A stretch of DNA of 64,000 bases. Source: Pterois miles. Its lineage: Eukaryota; Chordata; Actinopteri; Perciformes; Scorpaenidae. Shown here one piece after another: positions 56,301 to 64,000 of this stretch; positions within the stretch are counted from its first letter, which is position 1, and every line of letters begins with the position of its first letter. The DNA is taken from contig CAMQGK010000149.1 of NCBI GenBank assembly GCA_947000775.1, forward strand, positions 291,001 to 355,000. The letters are read 5' to 3'. The notes under the pieces are model-generated. The model was not told the origin of the DNA and did not search any database. It worked only from the letters and a program-made list of their open reading frames with translations. The position numbers were made by a program, and so were the translations under genes.

Positions 56301-57144
56301 TATGTACAAGCGTCCCAGCATTCCTTGTGTTTTTGACTTCTCGTTCTAGATTCTCTGCCTGTGTTTTTACCTTAGCCTGTCGATTTGGATTTGTTTGCTT
56401 GCTCTTTTTGACTCCTGTGTACCCTTTGCTTGTATTAAAGACGCTGATTTTTTGCCACTACCTGATCTCAGTGAGTTTGTATTTGAGTCCAGACCTGCCT
56501 GTCACTACGTCCTTAACAAAGCATAAGGCTGCAACATACCAAAATGTGAAAAAACTGAAGGGGTGTAAAGACTTTATGTTTGCACTGTATATTCCAGCAA
56601 CTTCTTTCCAAGTTTTTCTTTCCAATTTACTAAACATCAAAATGGATGACAATTTATTGATCCATGCTCTCAGATTTACAGACCCATGTTCCTTGTTCAG
56701 GATCCCTTGGGGGGAACAATTATTATCATCCATGGCTGATCAACTGACCTTCATCAGATCCACTCCGTCCTGTGCATCTCTCTCAAAGAAGTCAGGGGGG
56801 AAGTCTCTGGTTGGGGGTCTGGATCGTCCATAACCACGGGGATCCCAGGCCACTACAGTAAAACGTTCCTTACTCAGCGACTCTTTCTGAGGTCCAAAAT
56901 TAGTCTGACTGCATCCTGTGGTGTCAGAGACAGAAAAGGTTTTCACACATAAAGGACATGAGGCAGAGCTACAGGGTGTGAGAGATCCAGCCAGAAAGTC
57001 TCCTCTCCACCATTAAGAAGAGATGTGTTGTTGTATTTACCCAGAGCACCAGGAAACAACAGCACAGCGTGTTTCCCTCTGCCTATCTGCTCATAGTACA
57101 GATCCACTCCATTAACATGCTTTTTGCCTGAGACCACCGAAGAG
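50188..57144 (-). CDS. bphl-like: Valacyclovirase-like serine hydrolase (BPHL family), exons 2-7
   Basis: Alpha/beta hydrolase related to BPHL, which hydrolyses amino-acid esters and alpha-amino-acyl prodrugs and is mitochondrial in mammals. Exons on the minus strand: 57144-57041, 56915-56749, 53096-52943, 52823-52686, 50523-50400 and 50278-50188. All have AG acceptors and GT donors and all phases agree. They encode about 260 residues: HVNGVDLYYEQIGRGKHAVL, FTVVAWDPRGYGRSRPP, the nucleophile elbow LLGWSAGG, LIVSGDNDD with the probable acid Asp, and GGSHFIHL with the probable catalytic His. It ends EDFLED. Exon 1, expected to hold the mitochondrial leader, was not found in the window. In human BPHL the residue after the nucleophilic Ser is Asp; here it is Ala. 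Introns 3 and 5 are loaded with transposons, yet the exons are open. Confidence 0.9.
50353..50392. repeat. (GT)n microsatellite in BPHL-like intron 6
   Basis: About 20 GT units ending only 7 bp from the exon 6 donor site (GTGAGAAC on the minus strand, where the array reads CA). Length changes could affect splicing. Confidence 0.95.
51105..51205 (-). repeat. Short dispersed repeat, inverse copy
   Basis: Inverse complement of 18945-19050: tgatgagaagtgaaagtcaa, ttgttcgttcc and gccattctggactgaaagca. Confidence 0.6.
51213..51538 (-). mobile_element. Full-length tRNA-derived SINE (LINE-tail family)
   Basis: Best copy of the family here. On the minus strand the A-box region cagtagctcagtctgtaggg is encoded at 51511-51530 and the B box ggttcaagtcc at 51473-51483, so pol III could start at the head. 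The body has ggtgcccctgagcaaggcac and the tail aatttccccattgtgggact aataaagg with (TTC)n. It lies in intron 5 of the BPHL-like gene in the same orientation as the gene. Confidence 0.88.
51963..52488 (+). mobile_element. Gypsy solo LTR in BPHL-like intron 5
   Basis: Shares cacttcctgttttttttgta, tcagatcacttcacttcctg and gattgtcttcccccgccctg with the LTRs at 54088, 56014 and 62937. The right end is gacctaaca at 52488. The left edge is approximate and no clean duplication was seen. Confidence 0.7.
53525..53843 (+). mobile_element. tRNA-derived SINE (LINE-tail family) inside Penelope
   Basis: Degenerate head ggggggagtaagtcaatccg with a B-box-like ggggtccaaccccc near 53614. The body is ggtgcccctgagcaaggcac and the tail aatttccccactgtgggact aataaaggaatatcttt. 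The tail is almost identical to the end of the LINE at 44263-44300. An A-rich stretch at 53523-53555 precedes it; the left edge is unclear. Confidence 0.82.
53845..54899 (+). pseudogene. Penelope RT end and GIY-YIG endonuclease, split by insertions
   Basis: Penelope-specific C-terminal domain: NLVYAVRCSEECSDLYIGET, with the GIY-YIG signature seen here as VYAV...LYIG. It continues after the LTR with DRWFERGVKEAIYVKVEKP (conserved Glu of the endonuclease) and LNRGGGLRHNLS. The frame is coherent on each side of the solo LTR. Upstream, 53193-53520 encodes the end of the RT region, including SLPFLDCDV and GVYRKPTHTDQYL. Confidence 0.88.
54088..54619 (+). mobile_element. Gypsy solo LTR inside Penelope
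   Basis: 532 bp with ends TGTGACG...GCGTCACA and 5-bp target-site duplication aggac at 54083-54087 and 54620-54624. It contains a TATTTAAGC promoter-like element near 54341 and AATAAAGACC near 54535. Confidence 0.92.
55580..56590 (+). pseudogene. Tc1-like transposon remnant in BPHL-like intron 3
   Basis: Decayed Tc1/mariner transposase reading plus. The helix-turn-helix region is near 55615-55760. Then come GLYGRGTRQ-type text at about 55880 and NKILWSDETK-type text at about 55968-55995, the region of the second catalytic Asp. A Gypsy LTR starts at 56014. Beyond it, 56519-56590 (gctgcaacataccaaaatgt gaaaaaac) is the sub-terminal 3' end of the same kind of element. The segment between is missing. 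Confidence 0.7.
56014..56518 (+). mobile_element. Gypsy solo LTR inside Tc1 remnant
   Basis: 505 bp with ends TGTTAG...CTTAACA, including a TATTTAATG element near 56250 and tattaaagacgctg near 56430. Flanks gtctca and aagca do not form a duplication, matching the loss of host Tc1 sequence at this site. Confidence 0.82.
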
Positions 57145-57516
57145 CTGCAGGAAACAGGTAATAGTGATGGATAAGAGGAGAATATTTCTGCCCAGTGAAA
57201 AACATCACAGCAAAACCAAACATGACAAGAATTACAGCCATAATAACATTACAACACTGTGTTGTTCTTTGGCCTTCAAAAAGTAGATCAGTGGTTGTGA
57301 CGCTCAACACCATGGTCCCCATTACCCTCAATAGCTGCGTTTACATAATAATTGTAATAAAGGTACAATCAGTTATAGTGCAGTGTTGATGGGATGTGTC
57401 TGCTGTCGCTCTGCTCTGATACTGTAATTATCACTGAAAAGTGGCAGTTTCACGAAAAACAAAACAGACTTAATCATAACAACATAACTAATGCTGGACA
57501 CAAAAAAACTCTGAAA

Positions 57517-58261
57517 ATGGACACAGAATTGCCATCGCCACCACGACAAACTGTCACCATGGAGGAAGAGGAAGACGTGCCGTCGCCGGATAATTCCTGA
57601 GGTGAAATACTGAATGCAATTAACAACCTAAAAAAAAGATCTGAAGGGAGATTTTGCATCAAAATTTGACACGGTGATGCAGTCAGTACAATCTATCCGA
57701 GGTGAACTGAAACAATACTCTGGCCGGTTAACGGAGGCTGAGGAGCGTCTGGGAACATTGGCGGACGTTGCCTCAGCGTTGAATAAAACAACCACACAGC
57801 TGAAACAACAGGTGGAGAGTTTGACGGTGAAAGCGGAGTAGCTGGAAAACCGCAGTCGCAGATCTAATGTTCGCTTGGTAAGCCTGCTTGAGAACGGGGA
57901 AGGGAAAGATGCTTGTGCTTTTCTGGAAAAGTGGATTGCAGAAACGTTGGGCGCAGAGTTGTTCTTGACAGCGCTCATCATCAAGAGGGCACACAGAGTT
58001 CCAGCTGGCCCAAGATCGAACCCGAACGCACCGCCTAGAACACTACCGTTAAAGTTCGTAAACTACAAGGATAAAACCAAAGTGATGGCTGCCACTTTCC
58101 ACAATGTTTCCAAAGAGATGGATAAGAAGCGCAGAACCTACGATGGCGCTAAAAAGAGGTGTAGAGCCATGGGAGTGCGTTATGGAATACATCCATCGTC
58201 TTTTCGAGTGACACATGAAGACACCTCCCTCCTCTTCATTTCTAAGGTTGTACCTTCCTGA
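57517..58261 (+). pseudogene. L1 ORF1 (RNA-binding) remnant
   Basis: After an acidic start the frame breaks at 57600. A heptad-rich coiled-coil region then occupies 57610-57840. A stop at 57839-57841 precedes LENRSRRSNVRLVSL and the RRM-like and C-terminal domains, seen as AFLEKWIAETLGAELF, IIKRAHRVPAGPR and TLPLKFVNYKDKTKVM. It ends VVPS at 58258. Domain order fits L1 ORF1p (chaperone of L1 RNA). Confidence 0.8.
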
Positions 58262-58589
58262 TCAAGATTCGGGACAAGACCACAGACGGATCTGATCTGT
58301 AACATCATATGGTGAGATGAAGATAAGACTAATGTAAGGGACATCTCTCAGTATCTATCGGTCATATAGACTACAAAATAATTGTACTGTAAAAGATGTT
58401 AAATTCTGCTTCAAACACTTTTAGGATGATTTTCTGCCCTTGCACAATTTCTAGCTATGCAATATAAAGTGCCCTAACCTAGCACGACAAAATTAGCCGT
58501 TTTCTCTGTGGGCCATACACTGTTAACTCTAACATTGGGGCAGAGCAACATGCACGAAGGATTCGTTTTGTGGGCATTTAGTCTGTTCC

Positions 58590-60740
58590 TCAGTTTTTGT
58601 GGACCAGATACCTCCTGAGGGCTGAGGCTCATTTGGGGAACCTTAAAGTTCAATTTTTAGCTCTGAGTTGCCTTTGCAGCTCTTGAACGCAGCTCCTCTC
58701 CTGGCTCCTCCTCCACCAGCCCAGTAATCAGGTCAGCTACAAAAGGGCACCTGGGGTTGTTAGGTTCTCTTTGCTTTGACTTGACATGGTGGTGGAGTTG
58801 CTGCTGCTGCATGAGCCCTGTGATTGTCCTGCTCAGCCCATGGTTCCATTCCATTAGAGAATCCCTTGTGATGGCCTATGGTGGCTCACCTGGAGATACA
58901 TGGCTGCTGTTTTGCTCCCGTTTCTCTTGTTTTGCCTCATGTTTCTCTTGTTTTGCCTCATGTTTCTCTTGTTTTGCTCCCGTTTCTCTTGTTTTGCTCC
59001 CGTTTCTCTTGTTTTTGCCTCATGTTTCTCTTGTTTTGCTCCCGTTTCTCTTGTTTTGCCTCCCGTTTCTCTTGTTTTGCTCCTGTTTCTCTTGTTTTGC
59101 CTCCCTTTTCTCTTGTTTTGCCTCATATTTCTCTTGTTTTGCCTCATATTTCTCTTGTTTTGCCTCCCTTTTCTCTTGTTTTGCCTCATGTTTCTCTTGT
59201 TTTGCTCCAGTTTCTCTTGTTTTGCTCCCGTTTCTCTTGTTTTTGCCTCATGTTTCTCTTGTTTTGCTCCCGTTTCTCTTGTTTTGCTCCCGTTTCTCTT
59301 GTTTTTGCCTCATGTTTCTCTTGTTTTGCTCCCGTTTCTCTTGTTTTGCCTCCCGTTTCTCTTGTTTTGCTCCTGTTTCTCTTGTTTTGCTCCTGTTTCT
59401 CTTGTTTTGCCTCATATTTCTCTTGTTTTGCCTCATATTTCTCTTGTTTTGCTCCTGTTTCTCTTGTTTTGCCTCCCTTTTCTCTTGTTTTGCCTTATGT
59501 TTCTCTTGTTTTGCCTCCCGTTTCTCTTGTTTTGCTCCTGTTTCTCTTGTTTTGCTCCTGTTTCTCTTGTTTTGCCTCATATTTCTCTTGTTTTGCCTCA
59601 TATTTCTCTTGTTTTGCTCCTGTTTCTCTTGTTTTGCCTCCCTTTTCTCTTGTTTTGCCTCATATTTCTCTTGTTTTGCCTCATATTTCTCTTGTTTTGC
59701 CTCCCTTTTCTCTTGTTTTGCCTTATGTTTCTCTTGTTTTGCCTTATGTTTCTCTTGTTTTGCCTCCCTTTTCTCTTGTTTAGTTTACTTTTATAGTCTT
59801 ACAATTGTGGCCTTTTACTTTGGGCCCTTTACATTTGGTACGCTTGTTTGTGCTTTGGTTTATTAGCTTAGTTATTTACTTTCCTTACCAACTGGGTTAA
59901 TTATGCTTTGTTTGGAGTTTTAATTCTTTAGTTTTCTTTCAGAAGCTGGGAGCCACTTGGTTGCGAGGCTAGGCATCTGTGGTGATGTACCTGCACCGAT
60001 TGCATGTGAGTGAGGATACTGGGACACAAATAGTCTACATTATAGTTTGCAGTGAGGATTGCTGTGGTTTGCTGTGTGGCACAAAGGGTGAGTAAGTGGT
60101 GGCACCCCTGCACCTTCCTCAGTGTAGTTTGCCTCCATCAAGTGGTCTCAGCTTAGTTTAGTTTAGTTTAACTTTCTTAGGTTGGGCTGGTTGTGTTTTA
60201 GTCATTTTAGTTAACTTTCGTATTTGGATATTTTAAATTATTATAAAATAAACGTGTTTTAATTGTTACATTATTTTGATTATTCTATTTTAATCCTTCT
60301 CTTTATCATTACAGCGACAGCCCCAGTAATTTGTTTTTTATTAATTATAATAAATAATAAATTGTGCTACCTTTTTAAAATCACGTCTCTGCCTCCTCAG
60401 TGACTTACCTGTGTGTCCTAGTTGTCTCTCAATTTCAAAGACATTGGTACTTCCTGGGGTGCAAGTCCCCAGGTGGCGTTGTCGGTTACCTAGTTTGGTT
60501 TACAATTACCACAGTACAGTCTACACCCACCGTGCTCACCGCCACACTTACATGGGAGTTTTTGTTCTTTTTTATGTTATGGTGTGTTTAGTTGTGGCTC
60601 ATACAAAGCAATGTTCACATTTGGTTCATATTTTGTGTTCTTACCAAGCAGTTTGTAAATGTCCTGTCGAGTAGTCTGTTAGCCAGTGCTATTATTCTGA
60701 GGTTATTTTAACCTACATTTTGGTTTATACTGCATAATTA
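58590..60740 (+). mobile_element. Unclassified insertion between L1 ORF1 and ORF2
   Basis: About 2.1 kb with no L1 similarity, starting near acctcctgagggctgaggct and ending near the ORF2 leader. It holds the minisatellite at 58905-59795. No coding domain, terminal repeat or target-site duplication was resolved. Text such as agctacaaaagggcacctgg resembles LTR promoter regions, so an LTR element is one possibility. Confidence 0.35.
58905..59795. repeat. Minisatellite with 20/21-bp unit, about 43 copies
   Basis: The core tttctcttgttttgc is followed by a variable 5-6 nt (ctcat, tcccg, ctccc, ctcata, tcctg). Units are 20 or 21 bp with two or three 22-bp copies. A larger block (about 240 bp, e.g. 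59365-59560 against 59535-59770) is itself repeated. All three plus-strand frames are open for 298-369 codons because the unit lacks forward stops. Predicted Leu/Phe/Ser/Cys-rich products are therefore not evidence for a gene. Confidence 0.93.
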
Positions 60741-60760
60741 TTCTTCAGATGTAAAGGAAT

Positions 60761-61177
60761 ATGACTAACAATACAGAATTTAAAATCACGTCATGGAATG
60801 TGCGACAAGTTTTAAATCGAGCTAAGCGACTGAGTTCTAAAATCTTGCTGTTAAAGGAATCACACCTCCAAAAATGTAACATTCATAAGGTCCAAAAAAG
60901 GTGGAACAGCCAAGTCATTGCAGCTTCCATCTCTTCCCACACTAAAGGTGTACCAACCCTTGAACATAAATCCATTCCTCTAAATGTAATCAAGACTATC
61001 ACTGACCCAAGAGGCAGATACTCCATAATTCATGGCACAATTTTTACAGACACCTTGAATATTGTTAACATACATGGGCCTAATGAGGATATCCCTTTAT
61101 TTTTCAAAGATATTTTTCTAACTCTATCCTCCCTTCGTGGTTTCTGTATTATAGGGGGAGACTTCAACTGTGCATGA
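60761..61177 (+). pseudogene. L1 ORF2 endonuclease, N-terminal part
   Basis: Begins MTNNTEFKITSWNVRQVLN (catalytic Asn in SWN). The segment ILLLKESHL replaces the usual LQETH, and NIVNIHGPNED and GFCIIGGDFNC follow. A hAT element interrupts immediately after the GDFN motif. The remaining part continues at 62085 in other frames. Confidence 0.82.
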
Positions 61178-61181
61178 GACT

Positions 61182-62084
61182 CAGGGGAGGGCAATAATCT
61201 TTCCTGGGGGGCCACATGAGAAACCCAGATTGTTGCCGGGGGCCAAACAGACAGACAGACTGTCAGACATGATCTCTGCTTTAACACTAAAGGAAACATA
61301 CTAGGCATTTATTTTTCAGTATTTAATATACTGAAAATTACTCCAAAAAGCTGATTATTAAGAAAATGACATTACATACAGGAGCCTTTGAACTGTACAG
61401 GACTGACTGTTTAGGGTAGGAATGTTTCCATTAACAAAACTTAACAATTGACTTAACATTAACACTTACATTTAACTTGACAAAAATACTTAAATTTAAC
61501 ATTTAACTTAACATTAACACTTATATTTAGCATTTAACTTAACATTAACCCTTCCCTCTCCTCCTGTGGTTCTACTCTGCTTTAGTATCTCAGCCAGCAG
61601 CCCCTCGGCTGTCCTCTCCTTCTCATCTCCAGACAGCTTTCTGGATTTTTCTGCATATTTTGCCTCAAAATGACCGTTCAAGTTGTATTCTTTGAGTATA
61701 GACATGATTTTTTCAAACTAAGCACACAGCTTTACCATCAGCCTCCACGAAAAAACTACTTAGCAGTCCATGACTAATTAAAGACAATACATGCTTTAAC
61801 ATCTCCAAAAGTCTCCAATAACCCCAGAAAAAGTCACTAGATTTGTTTCTGGTTGCTTTTTTTGACAAAGAGTTGCTGGAGGGGTCTGAAAACTTGCTAA
61901 ATATAGCAACGAAGTCGCTAAGGTGACAACACTGCAGCCTCAGCAGGTGACGCTACTTCAATCATCACTCACGTCATTTACATCAATGTCAAGTGAGACA
62001 GGAAGAATAAAAGAAAATAAATAAAAGCTATTTTCTTTACTGTTTTGTTTTTTTTTGGCTTCGTAGGGTAAATTGCGTGGTTTG
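61182..62084. mobile_element. Nonautonomous hAT-like element in L1 ORF2
   Basis: Left end caggggagggcaataatctt followed by GGGGGGCCACATGAGAAACCC, typical hAT terminal text. Right end about ttgcgtggtttg at 62084. The imperfect 8-bp flanks catgagac and actgagac share TGAGAC. Internal text at 61860-61940 is the inverse complement of part of the hAT element at 47284-48263. Confidence 0.65.
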
Positions 62085-62498
62085 ACTGAGACGTCATGGG
62101 CCAAACAGAACCATCACGACCCGAGTATGGACAGATCAAAAGGGTCAGACACATCTCACTCCCAAACTAGAAAAAATCTTAAACATTTGATCCAAGATCG
62201 TAATCTGTGTGAGGTTTTGAGGTCATTTAAACCTCATCCAAAGAGTATTCCTATTATTCTGCCACTAACCAAACCCACTCATGTACTGACTACTTTCTGG
62301 TGTCTATGGATCTAATGTCAAGAATTACAAAATGTTGATATGATAGTATGGTGATTTCTGATCATTCTCTATTTTCTCTATTGTTTATCAACCCTAAACT
62401 TGTTGCGAATCCGCCTAAGTGGTCGATTCCAACCCCGATGGCTACGAGATGAAAAATTGATAGAATTTATGGGAACTCATATTGACTTCTTTTTAACA
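62085..62498 (+). pseudogene. L1 ORF2 endonuclease, C-terminal part
   Basis: PSMDRSKGSDTSHSQTRKNL followed by frame-shifted blocks encoding the SDH-containing end (tgatttctgatcattctc at about 62355) and RFQPRWLRDEKLIEF. It ends at 62498, where an LTR begins. Confidence 0.65.
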
Positions 62499-62825
62499 TA
62501 AACATCAAAAAGCGCACGAGGAAAAGTAGAAAACGGAGCACGGGAAGATCTCGAGGACTTAACAAATGAACCGACAAGAACAGAGGGAAAAGAGGTGACT
62601 TAAATACACAAAGGGAAGATGACCAGGTGGAAACAATCAGGGGTGGAGCAACAATCAGGGAAAGTAGGTCAGGGGGGTGTGAACCAAGAAAACGGAGGGA
62701 AAACACACAAGGGCAGGAAGTAAAACTAGAAATGATATGGAGACGCAAGACTTTCAAAATAAAACAGGAAACAACCAAAGACAAAACACCAGGACCAGGA
62801 CAGGGAGTGAAACACAAACATAACA
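62499..62825 (-). mobile_element. Gypsy LTR, minus orientation, in L1
   Basis: The right end acaaacataaca gives TGTTATG on the minus strand. Internal text ggtggaaacaatcaggggtg and aaaacaggaaacaacc is typical of the LTR family. The left end lacks the terminal TG and is probably truncated. Confidence 0.6.
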
Positions 62826-62885
62826 CTAGAACAGAAACTCAATATAACAAAGCAGAACCAAATAATAAACTAACAGAAAAAACTA

Positions 62886-63714
62886 CCTAACACAAAAGTC
62901 CATAACTGTGAGAGCGTCTTTAATACAAAAACTGGGTGTAACGTCCGCGTCTCTTAGGTGATGGGTTTCCTTTGTTTTTCATGTTTCATGTGAGCACTTC
63001 CTGTTTGATTGTGAAAACTAATTCCCCTCTCGTTTCAGTGCACTTCACTTCCTGCCTGCATGCTCCCCGCCCCTCGGAATGAATGACTGCACTGACCTAG
63101 TTTCATCTCCACTCACCTGCGTCTGATCGTCTTCCCGCCCCTGATTGTGTTCACCTGGTGATAGTTAATCACTCCCCTCACGGGTATTTAAGCTGTGTTC
63201 CTCTGCCTCTCGTTGCCAGTTCGTTGTGCTTCCTCGTTACCCAATACTACTCAGCTGAATACTCAGCTTGTTTTTTGACCCTGCGTTTTGTCTGCCAGCC
63301 TGGATTTGTCTGTCTGTGAGTTTTTGCCTTATCGTGTACCGACCTGTTTCCGGAATAAAGACCCAGCGTTGTTTGATTCTACCTGCTTTCTGAGTGTTGC
63401 TTTTGAGTTCGACCCAGCCTGCCCAGCCCGGCTTGTCACTGGGTCATACACAGAAAGGCAAAAGTGAGCTAACAAATCCAGAGGGCTAGGCAGAGCAAAG
63501 TCAAAAACAAGCAGAGAATCAAAACACGAGGGATCTAACACTCGGAAGTGAGCTGAAAGTGAGCTGTCAGTCATCTAGGGAGCGGGAAACACCAGGGCAG
63601 GAAGTGAAGTGATCTGAAACGAGAGGGAATGTTAGAACACCAAAATAAAAGAGGAAGTGCACAGGAAAACATAAAAATGCATAATGACATGACCTAAGAC
63701 CTGATGGTTGTAAC
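62886..63714 (-). mobile_element. Gypsy LTR, minus orientation, split by another LTR
   Basis: Left part about 62886-62936 (gagagcgtctttaatacaaa) and right part 63444-63714. The right part contains gcgggaaacaccagggcagg, agtgaagtgatctgaaacga and the end ctgatggttgtaaca. Removing the plus-strand LTR restores a continuous LTR sequence. Confidence 0.7.
62937..63438 (+). mobile_element. Gypsy solo LTR nested in a second LTR
   Basis: 502 bp from TGTAACG to CTTGTCA, flanked by the 5-bp duplication ctggg (62932-62936 and 63439-63443). Same subfamily as 54088-54619 (ttaggtgatgggtttccttt, cgggtatttaagctgtgttc). Confidence 0.85.
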
Positions 63715-64000
63715 ACAGGGGTTACCCTTTGAACCGAACCTCAGGAAGCTCCAAACTCTAAGTTTTACTTCCGAATTAACTTCCCTCAGGGGAGGGGCCC
63801 CCGATCGATTTCAAATCACTCTCTTACTGGGAAGCTTTTAACCCGCACGCACATCATAATTCTCTCATCACTATACCGGATCAGTTAATCCTATCCATGA
63901 TTAATATGTAACACACATGTCGTAGATACAGTCTGATTGAATATTTGAGCATTGTCAGATGTATTATCAAATCAGAATAATTAGACGTAGCAATTCTGCC
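63715..64000. other. Window end, nothing recognised
   Basis: No coding or repeat signature that I can name. Confidence 0.4.

Larger units (their letters stand above)
57430..62885 (+). mobile_element. L1-clade retrotransposon, multiply interrupted
   Basis: ORF1 at 57517-58261, ORF2 endonuclease start at 60761-61177, endonuclease end at 62085-62498 and a small ORF2 piece (LEQKLNITKQNQ) at about 62826-62885. The pieces are colinear and separated by an unclassified insertion (about 58590-60740), a hAT element (61182-62084) and an LTR (about 62499-62825). No reverse transcriptase core remains. Confidence 0.75.

Noticed and set aside
58757..59866. 369-codon plus-strand open frame
   Set aside because: Produced by a 20/21-bp minisatellite unit without stops; the other two forward frames are equally open.

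Overview
The window is eukaryotic and almost certainly from a teleost fish, probably a percomorph. Coding sequence is sparse and split by introns with GT/AG boundaries. Simple repeats are abundant. The transposable elements are fish-typical: Jockey-group LINEs with a TCTTA-repeat tail, RTE LINEs, two tRNA-derived SINE families, Penelope, chromodomain Gypsy, hAT, Tc1 and L1. The host genes also fit a fish: an intronless hatching-enzyme astacin and a fish-type C2H2 zinc-finger gene. There is no prokaryotic content and no CRISPR or operon-like system.

Layout. 1-12.6 kb: no recognisable host gene; microsatellites, a 43-bp-periodic GATATC-rich repeat, SINE and L1 remnants and a 32-bp minisatellite. 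12.7-18.2 kb (+): a GC-rich putative promoter, then a six-finger C2H2 protein in two coding exons. 18.6-24.4 kb: a minisatellite and a 5'-truncated LINE whose reverse transcriptase region is disrupted by TAG microsatellites. 25.5-26.5 kb (+): three consecutive phase-compatible 3' exons of a gene tentatively related to the CLAMP/CFAP119 flagellar family. 27-31 kb: a poly-A tract of doubtful quality, two weak minus-strand coding candidates, and a dispersed repeat carrying a tRNA-Asn/SINE chimera. 32.4-33.2 kb (-): an intact choriolytic-enzyme gene with a TATA box and polyA signal. 35-36.9 kb: an RTE LINE with a large internal deletion.

37-47 kb is one large nested structure. A minus-strand chromodomain Gypsy element is interrupted by a nearly full-length LINE (7-bp target-site duplication), by a second Gypsy LTR plus gag that itself contains a SINE, by a Penelope tail, and by a gag/integrase shuffle flanked by a 53-bp direct repeat. 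47.3-48.3 kb: a nonautonomous hAT element with an exact 8-bp duplication.

50.2-57.1 kb (-): exons 2-7 of a valacyclovirase-like (BPHL-family) serine hydrolase. All splice sites seen are intact, even though its introns carry a SINE, solo LTRs, Penelope and Tc1. 57.4-64 kb: an L1-type element broken by an unclassified insertion carrying a minisatellite that is open in all three forward frames, by a hAT element and by an LTR, followed by an LTR nested in another LTR.

I found no convincing new multi-gene system. The observations most worth a second look are the BPHL paralogue with a changed residue next to its nucleophile, two SINE-LINE partnerships visible from shared 3' tails, the tRNA-Asn/SINE chimera, the microsatellite-linked duplications in a LINE, and the Gypsy gag/integrase shuffle.
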